The notes beneath the pieces are model-generated. The model did not search any database. It saw only the letters and a list, made by a program, of their open reading frames with translations, and had not been told where the DNA came from. Positions 11,566 through 24,263 of a stretch of DNA of 64,000 nt are shown piece by piece. The translations under genes and the position numbers were made by a program. This DNA is from Lentinus brumalis (taxonomy: Eukaryota > Basidiomycota > Agaricomycetes > Polyporales > Polyporaceae). The first letter of the stretch is position 1. Every line of letters begins with the position of its first letter. Location: NCBI GenBank assembly GCA_001792895.1, contig MARA01000009.1:1054001-1118000 (forward strand), in the 5' to 3' direction.

Positions 11566-12189
11566 AATGGGTAGGGACCCGGGAGCTCGACGACGATTCC
11601 TCGAAGCTCACGGTGTTCCATGTCGCGGTCCCGGCGGATTACTGCGTGGGTGGAGGTCAGCCACTGTCACCATCCAGCCCGAGTCCACACAGTCCGTGTA
11701 TCTCCGGACACGAGCAGAAACGGAGACTCACCTCGCAGCCTTGACATTTTGGTGCTGAGAATGAGCGTGACGATGGAGTAGAGGGATCCCGGTCACCCTC
11801 GAGGATACGTGTGGGCGAGTACATGCAAGCTTGAGGATGCCGGATGGTTATCTGTAGGAACCGAGCACTACAGCAAGCCAGCACGCGACCGGGTGAGTGA
11901 CGGACGCATGTACGCACAGTGGGTGCTGAGATCGAGCGCGACGGGGCAAGCAGCTTCAGAGGGCTCAGGAGAGTGTGCACGCTGCGTGTGACCGTAGAGT
12001 ACAACAGGGCGGGACAGCACCGTGCATGAGGGCAGCAGAGCGGGTGAGAAGAATAGCGTGGTTGGTGAGTGGGTGAGTGAGAGCAACGGCGAGCCCGACG
12101 GCGGCGACGAGTACAACATCAGTGCTCGCACGTGGCGGCGTCTCCGTTAACTTGAGTCCTCCGTCTTTGCTTTGCCCAACGACGACGAC

Positions 12190-12713
12190 AACGACGCAAG
12201 ATCGCAGGGAATACGCAGGTAAGCATGCGAGGTATGTTTTATGCCAGTGAGGCTGATGCAGTAGACCGTTGTGCTCACTGCAGACACAGGCGACTCCCGC
12301 AGGCACCTCGTCCAAGCAATGTCCCGCGCCGGCCCTCGACGTGCAGACTCGACTGGACTCTCTCATCCGACTCGCTCTCCGACTATGTCTTCTGTCTGGC
12401 TGTGTATTGGACAGTGCCGTCCCGACGTCGCACTTGGGAGAAATGGACTCGGCACAAATCGCGTCTCACCCCCTTCATAAGTGCGTTTTCGCCTTCTTAC
12501 ATCTCATACTTGCTGCGTAACTCACGTTGGCACAGGACGCAACTATCACGCTACTTGGCATCACACGTTCACGGGACAGAGGAGAGTCCCCTGCGACCTT
12601 CGTCCATTTTCGCCTGGCTTCAGGACAGCGCGGGCTCTATCGGCAGCTACTTGAGACAGCTCCGCCGCCCTTGCTCGCTGGCGCAACCATCTAGTCTCGC
12701 TCCATCAGGGTGA
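12190..12713 (+). pseudogene. Remnant of small plus-strand gene, start codon lost
   Basis: This corresponds to 43239-43725. Where copy C has ATGGCAGCGAACACGCAG before a GTAAGC donor, copy A has ATC in place of the ATG. The intron and the start of exon 2 (TQATPAGTSSKQC) are conserved, then the frames diverge. No function is recognised. Confidence 0.3.
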
Positions 12714-13173
12714 TCCCATCCTCTCGGTGCGACTATGCCCCCTTTACCTTCATCTTGACTGCGATCCTGTTTCGGTCTCTGGTCCTCAGCTCGCAAGCCC
12801 GATGGCGAGCCACAGGTAGTTCTCGCACTCCGACGATGCAGTCCACTGCGATACAGACTACTGCGGTATAACAGCAGCCTCCGCCGCTGCTCTAGCATTC
12901 AGTGCTCACAACTGCTCGAAGATCCCAGGGTACGGAGGAAGGACGACCACAGCCATCCTCGATCTCGCGCACCCGTTCACCTTCCACAGCAACCCCTCCC
13001 ACAGTAATCTCGACAACGGTATCCACCCTCCCCCGAACGTTAGGTCGCTGCCGCCGACAACACTAGCTTTGCCGTGAAGGCAGAACAGCGGAGGACGCAG
13101 GTAGAGAGCCAGATCGACGCCCAGACGACCGTATAGTCAATGTTCCGGGTCCTCAAGATCGTCGGGCAGAAGT

Positions 13174-14133
13174 TTGCGGTCGTCAAATCGGAGACTACGG
13201 AGTTATCAAGCTTCGAAGACGCAGACATTCATCGACATCCTACCCGCTCTGCGCAGAATCATATCGCGTGAGGCAACAGGGTGCGTGGGTCCAGGCCCTC
13301 ATCTCCCTCTGCTGAGGCTCGCCCCTGTCCTTGCGTTCAGCATGATGGCTGCGCTGGTCGCCGTCCTGCTGGGACCTGCCGCGATAGGCTCGGACGCATG
13401 CGGTGCTCATCGTCCGCCATGCGTACTCGTGCACGCTTCCGCCAGGTCTTGAGATCCTGAACTTTGCAGCAGGCCGACGAGTCACGACTACGGCTCTTCA
13501 TCTGTCGGTCCCACTGCTCGGCAACATGTCTGGCTCCATTACTGTCAGGGCGCAAGTCGGCATCGTCTGGCTCTAGCGAGAGTCTGGGTGGTGCAGGATG
13601 TGCTTGTAGACGGTATCATCAAGGTGGCCGCGCAGTCGTGCAGATCGCCTACACCTGCAGTGGACGACTCAGTGCTCAGCGTCTCCATTCAGCCTTTGAT
13701 GTTCATTTGTCGTACCGCGCCAGGATCTCGACGCATAGCTCTCATCACGGTGTCGCTCCTAGCACCTCCGAACACCGGAGCAGGGCCAAGTGAGCTCAAA
13801 TGTCATTCGCCGACGCTGGTGGACGTCGACCATGGTGCTAGCATACGTCTCCACGGCTTTTCACCTCCGCGACGTCGCTCTCTGGGTGCGCAGAATCCCC
13901 GTCGACCTATGGCGCTGCACCGCCGCATCGAACAGCAACAGGTCGCCGCGAGCATCCGGCGTTCCTTCTGTATCTGCCCTCACCCTGGCCTGCTAGCTCA
14001 CACGTGCTCTTCTCTCCGTCCGGGTGGTTGCAGCCCCGACGCCACTACTCTCAGGCATCCTGTGTACATATCGTCTACGCAAGCCTTCTGTTTCCCATTC
14101 CTACGTTCTGGACGCTATGCGCACGAGCGATAG
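13174..14133 (+). pseudogene. Plus-strand conserved segment, interrupted
   Basis: Frames beginning SYQASKTQTFIDILPALRR and APVLAFSMMAALVAVLLGP match copy C (44487-45359) residue by residue. A stop after VLVHASARS breaks the reading here, while copy C reads through. One hydrophobic segment of about 20 residues could span a membrane. Similarity continues in another frame (VQDVLVDGIIKVAAQSC). The family is unknown. This could also be conserved simply because the duplication is recent. Confidence 0.3.
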
Positions 14134-14840
14134 TGCCGCCTGCCACATGCATTGTACTACTTATGACGCTACCGCGAACTCGTGCTATATACATGTGGGA
14201 TCCCTGGGACCGCGCATATGTATCCCATTGCGTTTGGGTGTCATCGTCTCGACCATCCAGACTCAGTCCTCATTGTAATGTCTCCAGGTCTCCGGGAGAG
14301 GTGCCCCGGAGGCGACGCGTGCAGCGTCCGATCCACTTTCGATCGTGAGGTCGACCAGCAAGCCATGCCAGCACATTCGCAGGGGGCTAGGACAGTGGTG
14401 CGTGAGGAAATTCGAAGTCATGCAATGTGGTGGTAAGTGCTGTCAGTGGAGGACACGGTGGACAGCTTCTTGGAAGGTGTTCGCCGATCTGATGCCTATG
14501 TAGTACAGCCCGAGGCAAGAATAGTATGTAGTACTCAGCGTGGCTCTGCCCGTAGCTCACTTCAGGGACTCATGCTACCGTTACCACCCCATGCAGGCAT
14601 GCATATGCTTTAATTTCGATACATATCTTTCGCATCGAAAGCCGGTGAGTCAATGTTTCCACCCCAATCCGTACCAGGTCATAGAACGGAACACTCTACC
14701 GCCGGATACGTTCTTTGACGGCGTGTACCACCACGCTGCACGACTTCCTTACTTTGCTTGACAGGTTCTGCGATCGCGCACATATGCACTAGCGCCGCGT
14801 GCCTGCAGGCAGTTCATCCGCACATCGCCCTAGCTATTGC

Positions 14841-14905
14841 TCCTGCCCTTCATCTTCTGTCATCTTCTACTCGACGTCAAGGCTTTCTGCAGCTCATGCC
14901 CTACA
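14841..14905 (+). promoter_or_regulatory. CT-rich leader of DUF6535 copy A
   Basis: A pyrimidine-rich stretch (TCTTCTGTCATCTTCTACTC) directly precedes the start codon and is repeated before copies C (46394-46458) and D (62476-62545). CT-rich core promoters and leaders are common in basidiomycetes. Conservation between copies may reflect duplication rather than selection. Confidence 0.45.
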
Positions 14906-17900
14906 ATGTCCCAGGACCCAACGACGACCTCCAGTCCTGCGCAAGGAGTCGCGAATCCTACGCCCGCACCTCGGGCGCAGCAGCTTCGCATGAGGCAGCA
15001 GCAGGCGGCGCGCTAGTGGACCACAGGTGCAAGGCCTCCACAGGTGAGCATAGTGGTGTTCAGTGAGTCGGCAGGCTGACCATGACATGGCGCTCTCAGG
15101 CACCAAACGATGCCAAAGACAAAGAGCCCGAGTGGAAGACCGCAAAAGATCTAAAGGTGAGCAGAACGAGTAGCGCGAGGGTGGCTGCGCGCATGGCTCA
15201 ACAGCGCACAGGCATACTGGGAGGCCAGAAAAACGTTCTTTACCGAGAAGCAGCGTGCAGATGCTTGGAAGGAGACGGCGGAGATCGTGGAGAAATACAG
15301 CGACGAGCTCGTCGACCGGTGGAACAAGGAGATTGATAACCTGCTCATTTACGTATGTCACCTACTTCGCCACCTCCGAAGCACCATTGCTAACTCAGAC
15401 TGATGTCCTTGTCATACAGGCAGGTTTGTTCTCGGCGATCCAGACGGCGTTCAACATCGAGTTGTACAAGCGCCTCATTCCCGATCCCGCCCCCGCCCCG
15501 ATCCCGTCCTCGTCGCCTCGAGAGGATTCGGCGCAGCTCAGTGGCTTCACTGTGAACCAGGCCTTCGTCAACTCCACACAATCCCCCTTCGTGATACTTC
15601 AATCCACGCCCTGTACCCCTGCTGTGCCGCTATGGGCCGTCGTGCTCAACGTGCTCTGGTTCTCGAGCCTCATCTCGAGCCTCGCCGCCGCTTCCATCGG
15701 AATCATGGTGAAGCAGTGGCTCACTGAGTACAAGTCCGGAGTCTCTGGGACGTCGCGCCAGACCGCGCGCCTCCGCCAGCTTCGTCTCAACAGCTTGCAG
15801 CGGTGGCGCGTGAAGGAGATTGTCAGCATCCTCCCCGTCCTTCTCCAGATCGCCTCAGGACTGTTCTTTGCCGGGTTGCTCATCCTCTGTGGAACCTCAA
15901 CCGCACCGTGGCTATCGTTGGTACCATCTTGGTCGGCATTCTGGCAGTCTTCTCCCTCTCCACCATTATTCTCCCCACCATCGCAACACATTGCCCTACC
16001 TCTCGCCACCATCGCGGGCACTCTTTGAGCTAGTTCGACTGGCGTATAAGGCTCTATATCTCCTTCGACTTAATCTGTGTACTTGGATCCTCAGTCGATA
16101 CAGCGCAACTGACTGTTTGCTGTGGTTTCGGAACAATATAAATTCAAGTTCTTTCCAGTCTCAGCATCCTCGTATCCACCGCCTTTGCAGGATTCTCTTC
16201 CCGCTCGAAACCGCCTCCACCCTGGCGTGGCGCGGGATGGAAAGTGCCCTTGTTTCTCGACGCGCAGAGAAACTAGACGGCGAGATGGTAGCGACCGCAT
16301 ACACGACCTCGATGAATACCAATTTCCTGCATCGCGCGGCTATGTGCACCACAGAGCTTTCCCTCAGCGCCATGAGAACCTGCTTCCAGCGAATCATGTC
16401 AGCAAACATCGCGCATTGGGGATGGACGGACATCGGTGGCCAATGTGGTCGGTGCACCCTTGCATGTGGAGCGGCGGCCTCATCGCCCTCATGGACGTCT
16501 CTCGCAATGACGCTGCGTGGTCACCACCGACCTTGGTCGCGGCGCTGAAGACTGCGTACAGGTACATCGGTCTATCGAGTCAACAGCTCCAGTCAGACAC
16601 TCCAGGGACACGTCTGCTCTGTGTGGACTTCACACGTCTTATACACCACTACAACCGCAGCACACTACCTCCCGACTCTCCAAATATTGCCCAGGCTATA
16701 TACAAACTCAGCCTGCCGGCCCTAATGGAAAGTACTCAAGACAGGAATCTGGGAACCGATATCCGCCAGCACGGTAACTTTCCATATCTAGGTCGCTTTG
16801 TTGACCGCCTTCGAGCTAATGCACGCATACTAGTTGTCTCGGCCTGCATCGGAGACGCACTCAAGGGGTTAGAGGGGACCATCATCGAGAACCCAAGCAT
16901 TGAACGAGCCCTGACCGCTCTTCTACCCATCATCTATTGCGTCCCGTCAAGAACCGGAGCGGACTACAAGTGCGATGACCCGGAGTACAAGGCTGTACTA
17001 TCCCAGGCTGTGCGTGCGCTGAAAGCTTTCTCGAATTTTCTATCCGCAAGTCCATCCTTGGACCACCCGTACAGCATGCCGGAGTACCGGATAGACAATG
17101 TCCTCGAGGCGCTCCGCGAGCATGGAGAGTGGGGGGTCTCATGTCCACAGAGCTGCGACAAGCTATCGTTCGCTATCTGGATACGTACCAGGGTGCATAT
17201 AAACGGCGTCCATATTGTTCCAAAGTCAACGCGGAGTGGGTTCAGAAGCTCAGGCGCGAGCTCGACAACCCGGAGCAGGTGCGCATGTGTCGACCCTGTC
17301 CTAGCACATGTTCGCTAACTTCCGTTCATCTAGAACACCACCACTGGTGTTGCATCTACATCTGGGGGAACCGCGGACCCGCCTATCGTCGCCGCCCCGA
17401 CTGCAGCGTGCAACGACTCTGTCAGTGTCGCCGCTGCATCTCAGCAAATATCCGGGACCCGAGATGGCATCCAGACGGAAACGTTGCCAGTGAACGGATC
17501 CTCTACACCATCTACCTATCAACCGACCGCTCACATCACGACCGCCGGAATTCCTGACGAATCTGTGGGCAGTGCCAGAGGGGCGGTAAATGGTGAGCAT
17601 CATGCACACTCCCAGACTCCGAAAAAGCTGATTACGAACGGATTTTCAGCTTCGGCCCTTGCGCGGCCCTCTGTACGCACCGCGAGTGTTGAAGAATTTG
17701 CGCACAGCTTCCCAGGTGCTTTAGAGGACGATTGTAGTGCCCAGCTGGCCGCGACCGGAGCCTCCGCCCCAGCTGTTCCACCGTCCTCCAATGACCCCGC
17801 GACCATCGACGAACCGCCAGTCAGCCTCGTCCCCCGGGGCTCTGAACAGGGCGACGAGGGTGTCATTTCCCACCCAGAGGTCAGAACGGCAAACGGTTCC

Positions 17901-17954
17901 TCTTCCGCCTCTTCCACACCTCCACCGTCCTCAGGCGATCCCGGCCTACCTTGA
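14906..17954 (+). pseudogene. DUF6535 membrane protein, copy A (decayed)
   Basis: The gene model has five exons: 14906-15043, 15100-15156, 15212-15352, 15420-17278 and 17334-17954. Exon 3 ends with the family signature YSDELVDRWNKEIDNLLIY and exon 4 opens with AGLFSAIQTAF, the first membrane segment. Helices 2-4 and SGTSRQTARLRQLRLNSLQR follow, then a long C-terminal region and a Ser/Thr/Pro-rich last exon ending GDPGLP. DUF6535 has no assigned biochemical role. Defects against copies B and C: an in-frame TAG at codon 37 of exon 1; three one-base losses at 15498-15535 that together restore the frame; further one-base losses near 15891, 15992, 16418-16421 and 17128. The last exon is open for 207 codons. 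As given it cannot make the full protein, although several defects lie in C or G runs and could be sequencing errors. Confidence 0.85.
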
Positions 17955-18322
17955 CCTCGAAATTCCTGCCTGTTGCCACCTTGCAGCTGCTTCCGCATCA
18001 CCGTCTCGCTGTTTCTCTTTTCCCTTCCGTCCCGTAGCTCATTCCGGATCACAGGCCGGCCGCCTTTCTTTCCCCACTCCGTCCCGTATATATCGTCCCA
18101 TACACGCTGTCTTGTCCCTCTCGTCGTTCCGCGTCCGCGCATTCTCCTACGGCTCTCGTTGAGCATACACGCGTCGTCGAACCCAGCTCTCCGCTCGTAA
18201 GCCATTACCCCATTCTCGTATCTACTGCCAGTCCCACACCCGGTCCCCAATCACACTCGCAGGCTGAGTTATTTGAGACGATCGTGTATTCCTCTGTATC
18301 TACTACGTAGCGTACTACACCG
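17955..18322. other. 3' flank of copy A, T/C-rich
   Basis: This is the pyrimidine-rich downstream region of the DUF6535 gene, with counterparts after copies B (34522 on) and C (51863 on). No gene is seen. The shared flank shows that duplication covered more than the coding part. Confidence 0.5.
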
Positions 18323-19560
18323 TTACCAATCTCGTCCTATGTACAGCGTCCGGGAGACCGCATATATGTATAAATTTGCACTATGTTCCCAGCCACAGAT
18401 CCAGTAGAGCGGCCTCGATATACACGTCTGCTGCCGTTGCATACAACAGAAAGTCGACGAGGTAAACCTGCGAACACGGAGAACTCGTGGAGCTCCCGGC
18501 AGGACATCGGAGAAGGCCTTGCTCGTCAACAGCACGCAGAGACTCCATCGCGATTTGCATACGCGCCTGGCTCCTTGAACGCCGTTGTGACTGTCCGAGC
18601 TGGATGTCCGTTTAAACCTGTGACCGACAAGTCTCGCTATCAGCGCATGCAATGTTAGTGACGAGATCTGCAAAAGACGTACCTGGACGACATGGTCTGC
18701 GACACTCTGGTGCCGATGCCTCCTCCGTGATGCAGATACGAGCTGCATCGAGACGGATTGCTGTGTGACGAGGAAGAGCACGGCCAGCCGACCGGCCAAC
18801 CGTACATCGCCCGAGCTCGGAGTCGTCCTGATCATGATCAGTGAGGATGGAGCATGCTCCGAGCCTTGAGGATCAGAAGCCTTGAAGAGGAAGGTCGCTG
18901 GAATGGGTGCATAAGTCAGCCGTTGCGATGGACATAGTGACGGCATTACTGTACCCAGCCGACTACCACGATGAATGTACGCCTGGAAGCCCGCAAGACG
19001 AGTCCTGGAATCGGCTTCGCCGTCACTACGAGACGCACCTCGCATGGCAAGCCACCTGGCGCCTCCGCCGTCTCCGAAGCACTCAGCGGGTCTGGAAAGA
19101 CGGGACTGTGGTATCGGGGTGAGCATGACCGTGGCCACGAGCCACACCTGGCACGATGTCGACAAGCGGCCTCGCACCTCCGCGGCGTGGATGCGCTATC
19201 GTCGGCAATGCCTGTAGCTTTACCGACGCCCGTTCATCTTCGCATACTGTGCGGAGGGACAGTCGGAAGCCCGTGTTTGTCCGTGAGACCGTGACCGTCC
19301 AGGATGAGCGATAGATGCGGGTACGTGAATCCTGCAGCGCGTCGGCGCACCTGAGCTAGCCCGCGCATAAGTTAGTTGGGTCCAATGTAGGATGCGGTAT
19401 GACTCCGTACCTGGGGACGACTAGCGGTAGAAACGGCATGTGGTGTCCCCAGCGAGATACCTGCGGGGCGTAAGCCTAGGTGAGTGAACGAGAAGATGTG
19501 GGCAGTCTTACAACACACGTGTATAGGACAGCATACGTACCGTGTTCCACTATCCAACAG
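18323..19560 (-). pseudogene. Minus-strand membrane-protein-like remnant, copy A
   Basis: Read on the minus strand, CQVWLVATVMLTPIP comes first, then SLIMIRTTPSSGD, LAGRLAVLFLVTQQS and a conserved GTACGT donor after HHQSVADHVVQ-like sequence. Equivalent pieces lie at 22560-23600, 34900-35950, 52300-53540 and 56900-57340. The order of hydrophobic stretches and the hydrophobic-R-T/Y pattern recall fungal seven-helix DUF6533/DUF6534 proteins (motif like LRTYALYG), but the match is weak and the frames are broken. A 284-codon open frame covers part of it. The family call is an inference only. Confidence 0.3.
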
Positions 19561-19599
19561 TTTCAGTCGAGCTGGATGTGAGCGCTGAGAGTCAGCAGC

Positions 19600-21600
19600 A
19601 ACAGCTGCATGTGCTGGAGTGGAGGCGGCAAGGAGAGGATGGAAGTAGTTCGAGACGAGGAGGCGGGAGGACTTGGAATGGAGCTTTCAGGACATCCCTT
19701 AGACTGGCGGGAAGGGGCAGCGCTACATGGCGAACAGCCAGAGAGCTTTACGCGTCTTGCAGCAACCGTTGCAGCAGAGCATAGTCGATCAGCTCAGGGC
19801 CAGACCTCCGCCGGCGTTGAACGTCGAGATTGCGCACAGTGCTGATCAGAGAGAAGATAGCAAGGCCAGTACCGCTGCGACTAGTGCAAGGGAGCTCACT
19901 CAGGTTAGTTCTTCTCTCTATGTTAGCACTGTTAGATCTGCACCATCGTTGACATTCGCTCCCTCTGTATCCACTTCGGACCTCGTTTTCTTCCCGACAA
20001 GGTGAAGCTCATCAAGACATGTCTCAAGCTCTTTCCTTGGACACATCGTTGCAATAGGAGCCTGAAATCGCGTCGCCGAGCAACGGGAACTCACAGAAGT
20101 CGACTCAAACCACGTCACGGTTTGCGCGACTTGGTACCAGGCGAGTCGTCGTTCGGCACTCCCACTTCCTCATCTTCATTACCGTCGTCATCGCTCTGTG
20201 GACCCCCAATGTTTCGTCATCACATACCTCAGCTCTCGCATCCGTCTCTGCACATACCCGTGCCGTCCACGTTTCCGGGATGAACCTACAGAAACTTTTT
20301 CTGCTTGCATGCGGGCGCGCCACCGAGAAGGCTGTCAGCGGGCCAGATACTGTCGTGGTCGGCTCGTCGGGGCCGCCCGTGACTGTATCCCTTCGCTGAC
20401 GACATCCCACCCTGTCTCCGTCGGGGTCGCTCTCAACACTGGCGGCCTTGCCGTGGTGCCGGCCTGAGGACTCGGTCACGTAGGCGTGTTTAGGAAGCAC
20501 TCCGTTGAGGTCAGTGTCCTGATTCAGTTCCTGCGTGCTCGCTGACTGAATGCCTCTTCGATAGCTCGATCCGCCGACCGTAGCTTCCCTTTGGAAGACC
20601 CGGTAGGTGCACGAAGCGAGCCGGTCGGTAGTCAATGCCCTGCCATGGTGCCACGGACACAACTGATCCTCGCGATCGTCGTGCACTCTGTCCGCAACAG
20701 AGAGCGATTACCCCTTGTTGAACGGTGAACGTTGACTGTTCCTCCTGCTCACCTCTTCGCCTGCGCTGGTGCTCTCATTATCCACCCTCCTCGCCGTCCG
20801 GGCTCGTCCCTGTCAGCTGCCACTCTCCGTAGACCGCTGCGACCAGCTGGCCACGCTCGTTCAGCTGGCCACGCTCGTTCAGCTCTCACAAGACGCGCAG
20901 GTCGCGAGCACAGACACAGACGAGGTCCGGGCTGTGATATCGGGATCGTGGTACGACGAGCTCTCCCTGTAACTCGCGGCTTCCCTGCCATCGGCCGTTC
21001 TCCCCGTTCCTGCGACAAGGCATACATAGGAGCGGGTCTGAGCCCGTGGTGACGCACGAAGGCGCATACACGGGAAGCACGACCAGACACAGTCTGACGC
21101 TCAATGCATATCGGGCTGGGGGAGGCTAAGACGTCCGTCGTCGTTCTTCCCGCCTCAGTTGCTGCTGTGACGACTACAGTGTCTACTTGGGGAACAATCC
21201 GGGATAGCGCGAGTCCGTGGCCCATCATGATCAGCCTGCTGGCTTTTCTTGCGGCTGCAGATGACGTGCCTCCTTTTACTGCTGAAGTTCCCCGACATTC
21301 AGCCGGACGGTTCGTGAAATCAAGATGGGATTCACTCGTCACGTTCCTCCCTCACATCTACTCAGCCTGATCCTCGCCGGAATGCGCACGCGAACGCGAA
21401 CGGGCGGACGTGAATGCGACACAATCCTCGCCGTGCCCCGGCGCGGTCGACCAGCTCCATCAGCGTGGAGAAGTCATCGTTGTCATTGGCGCAGAATGCG
21501 GGCCGTCGCGTCGCACTGTGCGCGCTGTCATCTGCAACCCCAGGCTTGCTCGCCCCGGAGTGCGGTCAAGGGACTTGTCCATTAAACCTTAGCTGAACAC
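19600..21600 (+). pseudogene. Module Y remnant, copy A
   Basis: This is a multi-exon plus-strand coding relic of unknown family. Segments that match copy C in frame are: GHPLDWREGAALHGEQ and SFTRLAATVAAEH near 19690-19785; DAQVASTDTDEVRAV near 20895; VVLPASVAAVTTTVS with a hydrophobic stretch PIMISLLAFLAAA near 21135-21260; and PGAVDQLHQRGEV near 21435. Between them are intron-like gaps with GT/AG ends (for example after SARELTQ near 19900). Stops and frame changes separate the pieces, so it is not translatable as given. Confidence 0.4.
20844..20879. repeat. 18-bp direct tandem repeat, two units
   Basis: CAGCTGGCCACGCTCGTT occurs twice head to tail. It adds six residues (QLATLV) to the module Y frame without breaking it, and copy C lacks the duplication. 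Confidence 0.8.
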
Positions 21601-21760
21601 TTGTTAACGCTGCAGACTCCGCGGAAAGGTGGCGTCCCCTCCAAACCAGTCAGCGACGAGGGCCCGAGGCTCTCTTGCTTGTACTTGAGGGAGATGATTA
21701 CGGGTCCATGGCAAAACCAGGCATCGATGCCTGCATGGCCTCATGGGCTGGGCTGGCGAG

Positions 21761-21804
21761 TATCGGGCTGCGCACCAGGTGTATATCGGGCTGCGCACCA
21801 GGTG
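21761..21804. repeat. Tandem repeat, two 21-bp units at 23-bp spacing
   Basis: A 21-bp unit containing CGGGCTGCGCACCAGGTG is present twice, separated by TA. It is a local duplication by slippage with no coding significance seen. Confidence 0.8.
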
Positions 21805-22559
21805 TATGTCGGCGTGGCCTGAGATTAGGAGGACTCAGTGCTCAGCATCTCCGGATCGTCTCCGTCGGCAGAGGTCGTGTCGGATGCTTTGGCATGATGC
21901 CGAATCAGACCAAGCTGACCATGTTCAGGACTCTGTAGCTAGACCGACCGCCCCTGCACCGCTGAGCGCTGCCCCAGCCTAGCTCGTCCTGATCACCACC
22001 AGCAGGCGGTGACGTCCCCGTTCCGCTGCATCTCCTTCCGGTGCACTTTTCCATCCACCATCCACTGGCAGCGACTCGTCCGGAACACGGTTGCTCGTAC
22101 CTCTCGTAGTCCCGCATCCGCGCAATCTCCTACGCACTACCGTTTGCGTCTGTCGTCGAGTCCGGCTCTTCAATGATTCGCTGTTGCTGCATCTTTGTAC
22201 TCAGTGCTCAGTAGTGCCCCACCACACCAATCACATTCTGCAGGCCGAGACAATGGAGTTGATCACTATATTCCTCTGCACCTACTCTACCCGCGCTCGA
22301 CAGCTCTCCCGACGCGTCCTATGTACTACTAGTAGTACAGCGTTCAGGAGACTGCATATACAGTGTGTATTTATAGTATTGTATCCCTCAGCCGTCTATA
22401 TGCACCGTGACATCCGCCGGCGTCGGCCTCCGAGACGACGCCGGGTCAGAGAAAGTCTCCGCAAAAGCGGGGTCCTCCTCGTCAGTCGACACCGCGCTGA
22501 GATCCCGTCGCAGTCCTCGTCCAATGGTGGACTCGCGCCCAAAGAACCGTTCAAGTCTG

Positions 22560-23600
22560 TGACTTAGTTGTCTTGCGGCATAGAAAGTGTAACGTACTTC
22601 GACGACCTGGTTCTCGACTTCGGGCCTCGAATCGTCCCCATCGGCTTAGATACGACGGGCGCAGAGACAGCACACTGGGAGATAGAGTAGACCACGTCCG
22701 ATAGACCGAACACATCAGCGATAGCGATCAAGATGCGAGTTCTGGCGACGATCACCGAGCTCCGAGGATCTGGTGCTTAACGGGGCGCGTTGCTGAAGGT
22801 CCACAAGCAAGCGTTCGAGCGGGGGCCATGCCCATGACGCCGCGCAAGCGAGGTCGTCCAGCAGGCCACCGTTGACGACTCTGCATGCTAGAGCCTAGCA
22901 GCAGTCGTGGGGGACCTGGGAGGACGACCGCGAGCCGCACCTCGCACGATAAAGTCGCTGCTCACCTCCGCGTCATCGAAGCCGGTCGTCGATGAAAGGG
23001 CATCTGATAGGTCGGCGATCGCTGCGACTTGACCGACGGTCTGTCCATCCTCCCGTACTCCGCGTGCGCACTGTTCTCGGCCGTGTGCGTTCCCGGGACT
23101 GTCCCGGATGCGCGATGAATTCCTGCTACTGTCAATTGCGAGGTGCGATGTCGAAGACTGGCAAAGCTCGCCGGCGAATAACTGGCCCGACATCTGGCCG
23201 CATGATTTGGCGTGTGCGGTGGGGTAGATTAGGATTCGTATGCCGGACAGACGTCGTATCCACGAAAACGATGGCTTTGAAGCGGTGTCCATCGCTGGCA
23301 CTTGTAGAGAGGTGCGAGAGCAGCCGGGAAGGGCGGCCAGAACGTGCGCAGAGGGGTAGAGGGAGTCGCAAGACGGCGTGCCTGCACATGTGTAGTTCAC
23401 ATGGGCGTACCTATCCATCTCCGTCCAACGGGTCCGGCAGCCGCTGCAGATTTGGCGATGGGGGAGGGATCGTATCACAACCTGCGAGTCCCGGGTGAGC
23501 GCATGAACCGGCACGAAGGTGACGAACGGCTCGTCCTCGTACATAAGAAATCTGAAACATATGGCCAGTGAGGGAATGGCGGAGCACCAAGGCACTCCGG
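22560..23600 (-). pseudogene. Minus-strand membrane-protein-like remnant, second copy of unit A
   Basis: On the minus strand SVIVARTRILIAIADVFGLS is hydrophobic and sits where SLIMIRTTPSS sits in the copy at 18323-19560. It is followed by a GTACGT donor-like site after KSRTRSSK. The longest frame, 235 codons (22888-23595), covers the 5' part. Gene identity is not established; the same caution applies as for the other copies. Confidence 0.25.
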
Positions 23601-23639
23601 CCAGTGAGATCAGAGAATTCGAGATAGCCGTGGAGAAGT

Positions 23640-24263
23640 AAAGCTTCGAGTTGATCGATGCTGTCCCGAAGGCTTGATGAAACTTTGAAGCCTGAGGAGT
23701 TGCTAGAGTTGGGTATCAGCGAAGTACAAGGTCATGATCCTTACGCGTCTCGCGGCGACTGTTGCGGCAGATCTCGAAGCAAAACAGCATGTAGTCGGTC
23801 TTCTTCATGGCGGCCGTAAGTAGTCGTAACCAGACGGTCGCAGAGGCAGGATGTGTCTCTCGCGTGGCAGCCACGTGGTGCCGCGTGATGTCACCTTCCC
23901 CGTCGCTGTCCTCCCCGTCTTCATCACCTCTGTCGCGTTCATCCTGTTCACCTACGACTCAGCTAGGCCGCATCATGAACCCTCTGTTACATGCTACACC
24001 TCTCTTCGCCGCGGTCGACGACCTCTCGCGCTCGAGACACACGCCCGAATCCAGTGAGTTCAAGTACTGCAGCTCCGCTCCCTCAGTCAGTTGTCGGCCG
24101 TCCCTGCTCGTCCATGTGAGTAGTTCTCTTGCCTGCTCGTCCTTGGACGCGTCTCTCATTCCTCTTTTCTATAGTCCAGACCTCTGTGACCTTGTCATTG
24201 CATTGAAGGCTTCCAGTTCGATGAAGGGCGAGGAGCTGCTGACGGAGGTATCTAAGGCCAAGA
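23640..24263 (+). pseudogene. Module Y remnant, 5' part, broken by the MULE
   Basis: The frame holding SSSMKGEELLTEVSKAK is open up to the left end of the MULE. Joining the two flanks with a single copy of the 9-bp duplication gives an uninterrupted continuation into FFVTNGIYVRNGLVR on the right. Upstream, TRLAATVAADLE near 23740 is the module Y peptide also seen at 19740 and 53725. The gene's function is unknown. The open frame across the junction suggests it was still reasonably intact when hit. Confidence 0.5.
24255..24263. repeat. Target-site duplication of the MULE, left
   Basis: AGGCCAAGA is identical to 28505-28513 and directly abuts the terminal inverted repeat. Nine base pairs is the usual size for Mutator-like elements. 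Confidence 0.95.

Larger units (their letters stand above)
9951..14840. repeat. Array upstream block, copy A
   Basis: The block matches 40999-46393 nearly throughout at high identity (start marked by GAGACTCGAGCTCAGGCGCA). It contains minus-strand coding remnants (10701-11565) and plus-strand ones (12200-14400), listed separately. Differences from copy C are mostly substitutions, small indels and local sequence loss. Together with the following DUF6535 gene it forms one unit of the tandem array. Confidence 0.8.

Noticed and set aside
14906..17954. RIP-like mutation as the cause of decay
   Set aside because: The copies differ mainly by one-base indels and scattered substitutions and keep high GC; no dominance of C-to-T changes was noticed.
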